Source: Dechloromonas sp. Dech2017 (GTDB lineage Bacteria > Pseudomonadota > Gammaproteobacteria > Burkholderiales > Rhodocyclaceae). Taken from it: a stretch of 64,000 bases of DNA. A program made the translations under genes and the position numbers. The notes beneath the pieces were generated by a model, which was given only the letters and a program-made list of their open reading frames with translations, ran no database searches and was not told where the DNA came from. The stretch is from positions 1 through 64,000 of the forward strand of contig SSXW01000006.1 in the NCBI GenBank assembly GCA_009469585.1, in the 5' to 3' direction. Positions 46,058 to 57,476 of the stretch are shown here, piece by piece (positions within the stretch are counted from its first letter, which is position 1; every line of letters starts with the position of its first letter).

Positions 46058-48886
46058 GTGCCCGCCAAGGCCCCGCTGCACCTGAGGATCTTCATCTCCT
46101 CGCCCGGCGATGTCGGCGACGAGCGCCGCCTGGCCCGCCAGATCATCGACGCCCTGCCCCGCGAGCCGGCCTATCGCGGCAAGATCACCTGCGAGGCGGT
46201 CGCCTACGACGACCCCGAGGCCCCGTCGCCGATGCCGGCCGGACTCACCCCGCAGCTCGGCGTCAATCGTTACAAGGGCCCGGCCGGCGCCTGCGACCTG
46301 ACCATCGTCATCCTGTGGAGCCGGCTGGGCACGCCACTGTCGGCCGACTGCCGGCGCCCGGACGGCAGCCGCTACGAATCCGGCACCGTTTCCGAATACG
46401 AGGACGCGCTGGCTGCCGGCAAGGAGGTCTGGGTTTTCCGGCGCAGCGAAAAGCCGCGGGTCGACATGGACGACCCCGAACTGGACGACAAGCTCAGCCA
46501 GTACCGCGCCGTCGGCAGCTTTCTCGAGCGCCTGAAAAACGCCGACGGATCGGCCGCCGGCGGCCGCCACGACTATGCCGACCCGACCGATTTCGGCGAA
46601 CTGCTGCACAAGCTGCTCGCCGTTTACTTCACGGCCCGGCTCGACGACCTGGCCCCCGCCCCAGCCTCCGTGCCCGCTCCCGCCGCCGGCGCAGCGCCGC
46701 CCTTCCTGGCGCCGGACGTCGACCGCGACCACAGCATCGTCGGCCGCGACGACTTGCTCGGCCGCGTCTGGGACAAGGCCGTCGCCGGCAAGAGCCAGAG
46801 CCTGCTGTTCCTGCCCGGGGTCGGCAAGACCACCGTCGCCCAGGCCCTGCTGGCCGACCGCGAGCGCCTGCTCGACCACTTCGACGGCGTGCTGTGGGCC
46901 GACCTCGGCCGCCAGCCGCTGCCCGGCGAGCAACTGCGCCGCTGGGCGACGGCGCTGCACGTTCCCGACGAGCGCAAGGCCAGCCTGGCCAGCATCGACG
47001 ACTGGAAATCGACGGTCCGGGCAGCCATCGGCGACCGCCGCCTGCTGGTCGTCCTCGACGACGTCTGGCAGATCAGGGCGGCCCGTGAATTCATGCATCT
47101 CGTGCCGTGTGGCGTCTTCGTCGTCACCACGCGCTGCAAGGATGTCGCCGCCCTGCTCGGCGACCCGGAGGTGGTGCCCGAGCTCGACCCGGCCACCGGC
47201 CTCGCCCTGCTCACCGAGATCGCCCCGCGCGCCGTCGCCTTCGACCAAGCCGCGGCGCAGAACCTGGTCGGCGCCGTCTACGGCCTGCCGCTGGCCCTCG
47301 TCCTGATCGGCAAGTACCTGCGCCGCGAATCGGCGGACGGCGACCCCGACCGCATCGCGGCGGCCTTCCTGACCATGGCCGAAGCCGGCCACCGGCTGGA
47401 AATCAATCCCGACGACGAAGCCGGCTCGCAGTCGCTGGCCGAGATCATCGCGGTCAGCTTCGCCGCCCTGCGCAGCGACGCCGCCCGCCAGGCCGCGATC
47501 CGGCTGGCCATCTTCCGGCCCAAGCCCAACACCTTCTCCAAGGACATCGCCCGCCAGGTCGCCGGCACCGAGAACGCGGTGCTCTACGACCTCAGCGACA
47601 TCGGCCTGATCGAGCACTACGGCGACGGCGAATACACCATGCACCGGGTGATCGCCGAATACGCCCGGACCCGGCTGCCGCTCACCGAGTCGCAGCAGCT
47701 CCACCACCTGGCGGTCAATTATTACGCCCGGCAACTGCAGCAGGACATCGACGACAACCCGGTCGCCTACCTCGGCTGGTATCGCTACGAGCAGACCGAC
47801 TGGCAGGCGACCAAGGATGCCTGGCTCTACCACCTGGCCCACGCCGGCAATGCGGTGAGCAGCGTGCTGGCCTTCCTGCGCGTTTATTTCGACGCCTTCT
47901 GGTGGTGGGGCTACTACCAGCGCTTCCCCTTCTGCGAGCGCCTGCTGCTCGAATGGCAGCAGCGGCGCAGCGTCGACCCCAAGGTCAAGCAGGGGCTGGA
48001 CTTGCTGGCCGGCTTCCAGAACGCCTACCCCGAGGGCTACGAGAAAGCCGCCCGCGGCAACTGGAGCGAAGTCGAGCGCACCCTCAGCCGCCTGCGTGAA
48101 AGCCTCGGGCTGGCCGGCGACAGTGCCGGCATCCGCGACGAAGACGCCCGCCGGGTGCGCGGCTTCACCGACTTCCTGCTTGCCGAGGCCTACGCCTACG
48201 GGCGTCGCGACGAAGAGGGCGCGCTCAGGTGCTACGCCGCCGCCCACGACATTTTCCAGGCCGACGGCGATCTCTGGGTGGCCGCCTGGCTCGGTTTCTA
48301 CGTTGGCCAGTACCTGCTCGAACAAGGCCGTTTCGACACTGCCGCGGACTATGCCCGGCGCTCGCTGGCCGAAGCCGGCTGCGCCGCCGGCGGCGAGGAC
48401 GCACCGCTGGCCGAGCGCGACTCGGAACTGCTGGCCAACAACTACCGCCTGCTCGGCGATCTCGCTGTCGCCCGCCGACAATTCACCGAGGCAGCCGGGC
48501 ACTACCGCCGGGCCAGCTTCTACGCCTACGCCTTCCAAGCCATTCCCGAGCCGGCCGACACCTACACCATGGCCTTCTACGAGGAAATCACCGGCCGCAT
48601 CGCCGGCCAGGCCGTCGGCCTCGCTGCCGCCGATCGTCTGGCCGCCGAGGCGCTCGCCCGGTCGCTCGCCGACTACTGGCAAATCTACCGCCAACACCAT
48701 CCGGAGGAGCCGACCGCCGTGCCGGCCGAGGCCCTGGATGCGGCCGACCCGGCCGCCCTCGCCCAGGCGCTCTTCCCGCCGCCGCTCATCGGCGACATCC
48801 TGGGCGGCGCCGCCGCCTATGCCCGCGACGTCGAGGCCATCGTCACGCCCCTGCTGGCCGCGCTGGACAACCCGGCGACCGCGTAG
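46058..48886 (+). CDS. NLR-like STAND ATPase: DUF4062 - NB-ARC - TPR-like
   Basis: 942 aa from GTG 46058. Residues about 8-130 match the DUF4062/TIR-like effector pattern (RIFISSPGDVGDERRLA, LTIVILWSRLGTPL, YESGTVSEYEDAL). The NB-ARC region (about 225-540) has P-loop LPGVGKTTVAQAL with Lys257, kinase-2 LLVVLDDVWQ (Asp334-Asp335), kinase-3 VFVVTTR, GLPLAL, and an MHD-type MHRVIAEYA at Met528. Residues about 600-900 are helical TPR-like sensor repeats. The P-loop lacks the usual leading GMGG. Such proteins sense a ligand through the repeats and release an effector; many are anti-phage. No other defence gene adjoins it. Defence is inference. Confidence 0.85.
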   Translation: MPAKAPLHLRIFISSPGDVGDERRLARQIIDALPREPAYRGKITCEAVAYDDPEAPSPMPAGLTPQLGVNRYKGPAGACDLTIVILWSRLGTPLSADCRRPDGSRYESGTVSEYEDALAAGKEVWVFRRSEKPRVDMDDPELDDKLSQYRAVGSFLERLKNADGSAAGGRHDYADPTDFGELLHKLLAVYFTARLDDLAPAPASVPAPAAGAAPPFLAPDVDRDHSIVGRDDLLGRVWDKAVAGKSQSLLFLPGVGKTTVAQALLADRERLLDHFDGVLWADLGRQPLPGEQLRRWATALHVPDERKASLASIDDWKSTVRAAIGDRRLLVVLDDVWQIRAAREFMHLVPCGVFVVTTRCKDVAALLGDPEVVPELDPATGLALLTEIAPRAVAFDQAAAQNLVGAVYGLPLALVLIGKYLRRESADGDPDRIAAAFLTMAEAGHRLEINPDDEAGSQSLAEIIAVSFAALRSDAARQAAIRLAIFRPKPNTFSKDIARQVAGTENAVLYDLSDIGLIEHYGDGEYTMHRVIAEYARTRLPLTESQQLHHLAVNYYARQLQQDIDDNPVAYLGWYRYEQTDWQATKDAWLYHLAHAGNAVSSVLAFLRVYFDAFWWWGYYQRFPFCERLLLEWQQRRSVDPKVKQGLDLLAGFQNAYPEGYEKAARGNWSEVERTLSRLRESLGLAGDSAGIRDEDARRVRGFTDFLLAEAYAYGRRDEEGALRCYAAAHDIFQADGDLWVAAWLGFYVGQYLLEQGRFDTAADYARRSLAEAGCAAGGEDAPLAERDSELLANNYRLLGDLAVARRQFTEAAGHYRRASFYAYAFQAIPEPADTYTMAFYEEITGRIAGQAVGLAAADRLAAEALARSLADYWQIYRQHHPEEPTAVPAEALDAADPAALAQALFPPPLIGDILGGAAAYARDVEAIVTPLLAALDNPATA

Positions 48887-48908
48887 CGCGCCGGCAATCC
48901 GGCCGACC

Positions 48909-49304
48909 CTAATTGCTGCGGTCTACGCGAAAAATCAGCCGATTTCCAAATTGATCCCGGCCGCTGCCCGCGAAGGCCCGACAGCTGGTCGCCGTCCACC
49001 GCACGACCAGCTCCCGGCCGTCGGTGCAGCGCACGACGCCGTTGCCCGCCTCGCCCTGGCAACTGCCGGCAACCGGCGAGGTATCGGGTAGGGCCATCCG
49101 CCCTTCGCAACGCAGCCGGCTGGCCTCATCGGCCAGCACGAAGCGCCCGCCACCGGCCACATCGCCCGGGTAAGCCTTGCCGCGCAGGGGGCCGGCGACA
49201 TCGCTCAGCGTTCCCCGGGCCTGGTAGCCGATGGCGCAGGCGGCAAGCAACGCGGCAATCATGGCGAGCAGGGGAGCCAGCCGGGCGGGAGTGCGTGGGT
49301 TCAC
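48909..49304 (-). CDS. Small lipoprotein of unknown function
   Basis: 131 aa. The signal sequence ends in lipobox LAAC (Cys23), then a short mature domain with Cys residues near 66, 81, 92 and 107 that could form two disulfides in the periplasm. No family is recognised. It is convergent with the STAND gene and divergent from dapC. The last codons, NRLIFRVDRSN and stop, coincide with a dispersed-element copy (48916-48926), so its C-terminus may have been created by that element. Confidence 0.65.
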   Translation of the reverse strand: MNPRTPARLAPLLAMIAALLAACAIGYQARGTLSDVAGPLRGKAYPGDVAGGGRFVLADEASRLRCEGRMALPDTSPVAGSCQGEAGNGVVRCTDGRELVVRWTATSCRAFAGSGRDQFGNRLIFRVDRSN

Positions 49305-49327
49305 GAGGCAGAGCGTGTTTTTTCGGC

Positions 49328-49333
49328 GATAAT
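49328..49333 (+). promoter_or_regulatory. GATAAT -10-like box upstream of dapC
   Basis: The hexamer lies 30 bp before the GTG start of dapC, within an AT-rich patch (TGTTTTTTCGGCGATAAT). The predicted start is near 49341. No strong -35 is seen. Confidence 0.35.
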
Positions 49334-49363
49334 CGGCATTTTTACACCCATTCGACGCTCGAC

Positions 49364-50554
49364 GTGAATCCGCACCTCGCCCAACTCCAGCCCTACCCCT
49401 TCGAAAAGCTGCGCGCCCTGTTCGCCGGCGTCACCCCGAACCCGCAATACCAGGAGATCAAGCTCTCCATCGGCGAGCCGCAGCATGCAACGCCGGCCTT
49501 CATCATGGAGGCGTTGGCCGGCGGCCTCAAGGGCCTGGCCAACTACCCGACGACGCTGGGCATCCCGGCCCTGCGCCAGGCCATCGCCGCCTGGTGCCAG
49601 CGCCGCTACGGGCTGGCACTGAACACCGAAACCGAGATCCTGCCGGTCAACGGTTCGCGCGAGGCGCTGTTCTCCTTCGCCCAGACGGTGATCGACCCGA
49701 GCCGCGGCCATGTGCCGCTGGTCGTCAGCCCGAATCCGTTCTACCAGATCTACGAAGGCGCCGCCTACCTGGCCGGCGCCGAGCCGCGCTTCCTCAACAA
49801 CCTGCCCGACAACGACTTCGCCTTCGACTACACCAGCCTGAGCGACGAGGAATGGGCGCGCGTCCAGCTCTTCTACGTCTGCTCGCCGGGCAACCCGACC
49901 GGCAAGGTGCTGTCGCTGGAAGACTGGAAGACGCTGTTCGACCTCTCCGACAAATACGGTTTCATCATCGCTTCCGACGAGTGCTACTCGGAAATCTATT
50001 TCGACGAGGCCAACCCGCCGATCGGCGGCCTCCAGGCGGCCAAGCTGCTCGGCCGCACAAACGAACGGCTGGTCATGTTCTCCAGCCTGTCGAAGCGCTC
50101 CAACGTGCCGGGCATGCGCTCCGGTTTCGTCGCCGGCGATGCGAAAATTCTTAAAAAATTCCTCCTCTACCGCACCTACCACGGCTGCGCCATGGCGCCC
50201 CCGGTGCAGACCGCATCGGCCGCCGCCTGGAACGACGAGGCCCACGTCCTCGCCAACCGCGACCAGTACCGCGAGAAATTCGCCGCCTGCACGCCGCTGA
50301 TCGGCGAAGTGCTCGGCACCGGCATGCCGGATGCCAGCTTCTACCTGTGGGCCAAAACGCCTGTCGCCGACACCGAGTTCGCCCGCGGCCTGCTCGAACA
50401 CTATAATGTTGTAGTCCTGCCCGGCAGCTTCCTGGCCAGGGAAGTCAGGGGCGTCAACCCGGGTGCCAACTTCGTTCGTATCGCGCTGGTCGCCTCGCTG
50501 GCCGAGTGTCTCGAAGCCACCCAACGTATCCGTCAATTCGCACAACAACTGTAA
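49364..50554 (+). CDS. dapC: N-succinyldiaminopimelate aminotransferase
   Basis: A 396-aa class I/II PLP aminotransferase of the succinylase lysine/DAP pathway. PLP Lys244 lies in SSLSKRSNVPGMRSGF. The N-terminus NPHLAQLQPYPFEKLRALF is the form seen in betaproteobacterial DapC, which fixes the start at GTG 49364; the frame 23 codons longer is promoter sequence. It is the first gene of dapC-dapD-pilU-dapE. Confidence 0.93.
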   Translation: MNPHLAQLQPYPFEKLRALFAGVTPNPQYQEIKLSIGEPQHATPAFIMEALAGGLKGLANYPTTLGIPALRQAIAAWCQRRYGLALNTETEILPVNGSREALFSFAQTVIDPSRGHVPLVVSPNPFYQIYEGAAYLAGAEPRFLNNLPDNDFAFDYTSLSDEEWARVQLFYVCSPGNPTGKVLSLEDWKTLFDLSDKYGFIIASDECYSEIYFDEANPPIGGLQAAKLLGRTNERLVMFSSLSKRSNVPGMRSGFVAGDAKILKKFLLYRTYHGCAMAPPVQTASAAAWNDEAHVLANRDQYREKFAACTPLIGEVLGTGMPDASFYLWAKTPVADTEFARGLLEHYNVVVLPGSFLAREVRGVNPGANFVRIALVASLAECLEATQRIRQFAQQL

Positions 50555-50569
50555 ACAGAGAGAACATCA

Positions 50570-53751
<3,182 letters not shown>

Positions 53752-53796
53752 GGATCAAGCTAATAGCTCAAGCCCCTAACATCCAATAACTAAAAA

Positions 53797-54693
53797 ATGA
53801 CTTCTGCCGCCAGCACCGAACTCGTCACCGTTCGCGACTATCTCCGCTACGCCGTCAGCCGCTTCACCGCCGCCCAGCTGTTCTTCGGCCACGGCAGCGA
53901 CAACGCCTGGGACGAGGCGGTCTACCTGACGCTGCACACGCTCTGCCTGCCGCTCGACCGCCTCGAACCCTTCCTCGACGCCCGCCTGCTGCCGCACGAG
54001 CGCGAGGCGCTGCTCGACATCTACCGCCGGCGCTGCGAGGAACGCCTGCCGGCCGCCTACCTGACCAACGAAGCCTGGCTCGGCGAGCATCGTTTCTACG
54101 TCGACGACCGCGTCATCGTGCCGCGCTCCTTCATCGCCGAACTGCTGGCCGAACAGCTGGCGCCGTGGATCGACGACCCGTGGGCCGTCGACTCGGCGCT
54201 CGATCTATGCACCGGCTCCGGCTGCCTGGCCATCCTGACCGCGCTCGCCTTCCCCAACGCGGCCGTCGATGCCGTCGATCTCTCGCCCGATGCGCTGGCC
54301 GTTACCGAACGCAACGTCGCCGACTACCACCTGCACGACCGCGTCACACCTATCCGCTCCGACGCCTTTGCGGCGCTGGCCGGCACGCGCTACGACCTGA
54401 TCGTTTCCAACCCGCCCTACGTCAATGCCGAGTCGGTCGCCGCCTTGCCGCCGGAATACCTGCACGAGCCGGAACTGGCGCTGGGTTCGGGCGACGACGG
54501 CCTCGACTTCACCCGCATCATCCTGCGCGAAGCGAAAAAGCATCTGACCGACCACGGCATCCTGGTCGTCGAGATCGGCCACAACCGCGAAGCCCTCGAA
54601 GCCGCCTACCCGAAGCTGCCCTTCACCTGGCTCGATACCGCGACCGGCGACGACTACGTTTTCCTGCTGCACGCGGCTGATCTCCCCAATTAG
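53797..54693 (+). CDS. prmB: Ribosomal protein L3 N5-glutamine methyltransferase
   Basis: 298 aa. The N-terminal helical domain has TVRDYLRYAVSRF and FFGHGSDNAWDEAVYL (PrmB-specific, distinguishing it from PrmC). The SAM motif is ALDLCTGSGCLAILTA, and the glutamine-amide-binding NPPYV is at Asn205. It methylates a glutamine of L3 during 50S assembly. Confidence 0.94.
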   Translation: MTSAASTELVTVRDYLRYAVSRFTAAQLFFGHGSDNAWDEAVYLTLHTLCLPLDRLEPFLDARLLPHEREALLDIYRRRCEERLPAAYLTNEAWLGEHRFYVDDRVIVPRSFIAELLAEQLAPWIDDPWAVDSALDLCTGSGCLAILTALAFPNAAVDAVDLSPDALAVTERNVADYHLHDRVTPIRSDAFAALAGTRYDLIVSNPPYVNAESVAALPPEYLHEPELALGSGDDGLDFTRIILREAKKHLTDHGILVVEIGHNREALEAAYPKLPFTWLDTATGDDYVFLLHAADLPN

Positions 54694-54712
54694 AAACTTG
54701 ATCAAACGGGGA

Positions 54713-54768
54713 GACGCAGAGAAAGACGCTCACCCTGTCAAGACTCTGCGCCTCCGCGTCTCTGCGTC
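54713..54768. repeat. CGCAGAGA-type inverted repeat
   Basis: 10-bp arms GACGCAGAGA (54713-54722) and TCTCTGCGTC (54759-54768) flank a CTCTGCGCCTCCGCG core. Strings of this CTCTGCGTCTCCGCG kind are familiar as intergenic dispersed repeats in many genomes. It occupies most of the prmB-to-next-gene spacer. Confidence 0.7.
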
Positions 54769-54780
54769 AAAATACCCAGC

Positions 54781-55650
54781 TTGACTAAACTGTACGAACT
54801 GCCCAGCCCGTTCGACGTCGAAACGGGCACCGTGCTGATGCACGAACCGGCCTGGGCCAAGGCTGGCGAGCTGCGCGCCCAGCTGCTCGACGAAAGCTAT
54901 CCCAGGCCCTTCGTCATCGACGACGGCCAGTCGCGTTTCCTGTATTTCAACGTCCGCCTGATGCAGAGCGAAATGTCGCTGAAGGCGCCCTACGACCTGG
55001 CCATCCGCTACACCCAGAAGATGATGGCCTTCCTGCTCTTCCAGCCGCGCCCGCAGCGCCTCGTGCTGATCGGCCTGGGCGGCGGTTCGCTGGTCAAGTT
55101 CTGCCATCGCCGGCTGCCCGGCACCCGGCTGACCGCCGTCGAACTCGACCCGGACGTCATCGCCTTCCGCGACGCTTTCCTGGTGCCACCCGACGACGAG
55201 CGCCTGCAGATCGTGCACGGCGATGGCGCGGAGTACATCGCCAGCGCCGACAAAGGCATCGACGTGCTGCTCGTCGACGCCTTCGACAAGACCGGCTTCG
55301 CACCCAGCCTGGCCAACCGCGAATTCTTCGACAACGCCTACGCCAAGCTGGCCGGCAAGGGCGTGCTGGTCATCAACCTGGCCGGCGAGAAAGAGAGCTA
55401 CGAAGGCCTGATCGGCGAGGCCATGCACGTCTTCGACGACCAGGTCATCGTGATCTCGGTGCCGGACGACGGCAACCACGTGCTCTACGCCTTCAAGGAA
55501 CGCTGGTTCGAGCCGCGCTGGCGCTGGCTGCACAACCATGCCAAGGAGTTGCGCGCCCGCTTCGGCCTCGACTTCCCGGCCTTCGTGCAGAAAATGGAGC
55601 GTTCGAGCAAGCTCGGCCTGGCCCGTCGCGAAGCCTTGCGCCGCCGCTGA
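54781..55650 (+). CDS. Spermidine synthase-like protein
   Basis: 289 aa from TTG 54781. The Rossmann domain has VLIGLGGGSLVKFCHRRLPG (SAM/dcSAM loop), TAVELDPDVIAFRDAF and GDGAEYIA, with DVLLVDAFDKTGFAP in place of the SpeE D-x-x-D proton-abstracting motif. It may be a polyamine aminopropyltransferase or a SpeE-like protein without that activity. The start is uncertain: there is no Shine-Dalgarno, a repeat lies immediately upstream, and an in-frame ATG occurs at 54838 (residue 20). Confidence 0.8.
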   Translation: MTKLYELPSPFDVETGTVLMHEPAWAKAGELRAQLLDESYPRPFVIDDGQSRFLYFNVRLMQSEMSLKAPYDLAIRYTQKMMAFLLFQPRPQRLVLIGLGGGSLVKFCHRRLPGTRLTAVELDPDVIAFRDAFLVPPDDERLQIVHGDGAEYIASADKGIDVLLVDAFDKTGFAPSLANREFFDNAYAKLAGKGVLVINLAGEKESYEGLIGEAMHVFDDQVIVISVPDDGNHVLYAFKERWFEPRWRWLHNHAKELRARFGLDFPAFVQKMERSSKLGLARREALRRR

Positions 55651-55723
55651 CGACAGATCGCTGCGGTCAACCGGAAAAAACGGCCGAAATCGAAATTTTC
55701 CGGTTCGCCCCGCCGATCGGGCC

Positions 55724-57178
55724 TCAGCGGATTTCCCGCAGGATGGCCGTCAGCAAACGCCAGCAGCGTTCCACCGAAGCGATCTCGACCCGTTCGCCCG
55801 GCGCATGGGCGCCGCAGATGGTCGGCCCGAAGGAAACCGTATCCAGACCCGGATACTTGGCGCCGATGATGCCGCACTCCAGCCCGGCATGAATCACCTG
55901 GACGGTCGAATCCTCGCCGAAATCGCGTCGATAGACCGCCTGGCAAAGCTTCAGCAAGGCCGATTCGGGGTTGGGCGCCCAGCCCGGGTAATGCCCGCTC
56001 TTTTCGGCCCGGCTACCGCTCAAGGCCCACAAACTGCAGATTTCGTCGGCCAGCGCCCGGCTGCCGCTATCGATCAGCGAACGCACCATGAAGTTGCACG
56101 CGCCCCCATTCGGGTGCACGTCGACCATCCCCAGGTTGTTCGAGGTCTCCACGACGCCCGGCACCTGCCGGCTCATCCGCCGCACGCCGTGCGGCGCCGC
56201 GTGCAGCGAAGCCAGCCACACCGCCTGCTCGCTCGCCGCCATCACCTCGCCGGCCACATCGGGCGACAAGGTGAGTTCGACGCCGTCATCGACGCCCCGC
56301 AATTCCCGGCGCAGGGTGTCCTGCCAATCGGCCAGGCGAGCCTGCATGGCCGGGCCGGCCCCGGCGGCCACGGCAAGCCGGGCCAAGGCCTCGCGCGGCA
56401 AGGCATTGCGCGCCGAGCCGCCGCCCAGGGCCGCCAGGCGCAGGGGAAAAGCCGATTCCAGGTCGCGCAATACCCGGACCAGCAACTTGATCGCATTGCC
56501 CCGCTCTTCATGGATATCGACGCCGGAATGCCCGCCGCGCAAACCGCGCAGATCGATCCGCCAGGCCTGATGAGCGGCCGGCCAGGCTTCGCCCTGCCCC
56601 GGCCGCTCGACATTGACATCGATGCCGCCGGCACAGCCCAGGTAGAACTGGCCCCACACCTCGGTGTCGAGATTGAGCATCAGCCGGCCCTGCAAGGCCC
56701 CGGCCTGGAGACCGTGCGCACCGCCCATGCCGGCTTCTTCATCGACCGTAAACAGCGCCTCGAGCGGACCATGTTCCAGGGAAATATCTTCGAGAACCGC
56801 CAGGATCAGCGCCACGCCTATGCCGTTGTCGGCGCCCAGCGTCGTATTCTCGGTGATCAGCCAGCCATCGCGGACAACCGGCCGGATCGGATCGACGTGG
56901 AAATCGTGGCCGCTATCGGCATTCTTCTGGCAGACCATGTCCAGATGGCCCTGCAGCACCACCCCGGGAACGCCTTCCCGGCCCGGGCTGGCCGGCTTCC
57001 TGACGATCAGGTTGCCGGCCACGTCGACCGTCGCCGGCAAGCCACGGCCCTCGGCCCAGGCCCGCAGATGCTCGCGCAAACGCCCCTCGTCCTTGGAAAC
57101 CCGGGGAATGGCGCACAGCGTCGAAAAATGCGCCCATACGGCAGCCGGTTCGAGACCGGAAAAGACACCCTGCACCAT
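55724..57178 (-). CDS. pepD: Aminoacyl-histidine dipeptidase (peptidase D)
   Basis: A 484-aa M20C di-zinc peptidase splitting beta-Ala-His and other Xaa-His dipeptides. Metal residues lie in GHLDMVCQKN, TLGADNGIGVA, DEEAGMGGA and the C-terminal HAGLECGIIG. ATG 57178 (MVQGVFSGLEP) is the family start; the frame upstream is tRNA sequence. The gene lies 18 bp beyond the tRNA-His terminator. Confidence 0.95.
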   Translation of the reverse strand: MVQGVFSGLEPAAVWAHFSTLCAIPRVSKDEGRLREHLRAWAEGRGLPATVDVAGNLIVRKPASPGREGVPGVVLQGHLDMVCQKNADSGHDFHVDPIRPVVRDGWLITENTTLGADNGIGVALILAVLEDISLEHGPLEALFTVDEEAGMGGAHGLQAGALQGRLMLNLDTEVWGQFYLGCAGGIDVNVERPGQGEAWPAAHQAWRIDLRGLRGGHSGVDIHEERGNAIKLLVRVLRDLESAFPLRLAALGGGSARNALPREALARLAVAAGAGPAMQARLADWQDTLRRELRGVDDGVELTLSPDVAGEVMAASEQAVWLASLHAAPHGVRRMSRQVPGVVETSNNLGMVDVHPNGGACNFMVRSLIDSGSRALADEICSLWALSGSRAEKSGHYPGWAPNPESALLKLCQAVYRRDFGEDSTVQVIHAGLECGIIGAKYPGLDTVSFGPTICGAHAPGERVEIASVERCWRLLTAILREIR

Positions 57179-57195
57179 TTTCACGCTCCCAAGTG

Positions 57196-57229
57196 AAAAC
57201 CCCCGCAGACCTTGCGGTGTGCGGGGGTT
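57196..57229 (-). terminator. Rho-independent terminator of tRNA-His
   Basis: On the minus strand AACCCCCGCA (57229-57220) pairs with TGCGGGGGTT (57207-57198) around a 12-base loop and runs into TTTTC. It separates tRNA-His from pepD. Confidence 0.85.
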
Positions 57230-57235
57230 GAATTC

Positions 57236-57312
57236 TGGGGCGACTGATGGGGCTCGAACCCACGACAACCGGAATCACAATCCGGGACTCTACCAACTGA
57301 GCTACAGCCGCC
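57236..57312 (-). tRNA. tRNA-His (GTG)
   Basis: 77 nt including encoded CCA (57238-57236). The anticodon loop TTGTGAT has GTG. The extra 5' G(-1) pairs with C73, the histidine identity element. Acceptor stem GCGGCUG pairs with CAGUCGC through one G-U. The T-arm is GGGTTCGAGCCC. It has its own promoter and terminator. Confidence 0.97.
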
Positions 57313-57328
57313 GCTGAAGAAGGCGCGC

Positions 57329-57357
57329 ATTGTACGAAGTTCCGCCGGTCCTGTCTA
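57329..57357 (-). promoter_or_regulatory. tRNA-His promoter
   Basis: On the minus strand TAGACA (57357-57352) and TACAAT (57334-57329) are spaced by 17 bp, each one mismatch from consensus. The predicted start is near 57322, about 10 nt before the mature tRNA 5' end. Confidence 0.75.
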
Positions 57358-57476
57358 CCGTTAAAAACAGCAAAGGACCGACTGGCCGGACAAGCCGGCC
57401 GAAGCATCCGGCCGCAGACCTGCCGTGCTATTATTACCCGCTTTACTTTTCGGCTCCGTAGTCACAAGGAATACTC

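Noticed and set aside
45839-48700. A 953-codon open frame opposite the STAND gene
   Set aside because: The plus-strand frame holds all NB-ARC motifs; the antisense product is repetitive V/G/A/E/Q-rich with no recognised domain.
46058-48886. Frameshift or truncation in the STAND gene at the odd P-loop
   Set aside because: The frame is continuous and downstream NB-ARC motifs are in register, so a variant loop is more likely than a sequencing error.
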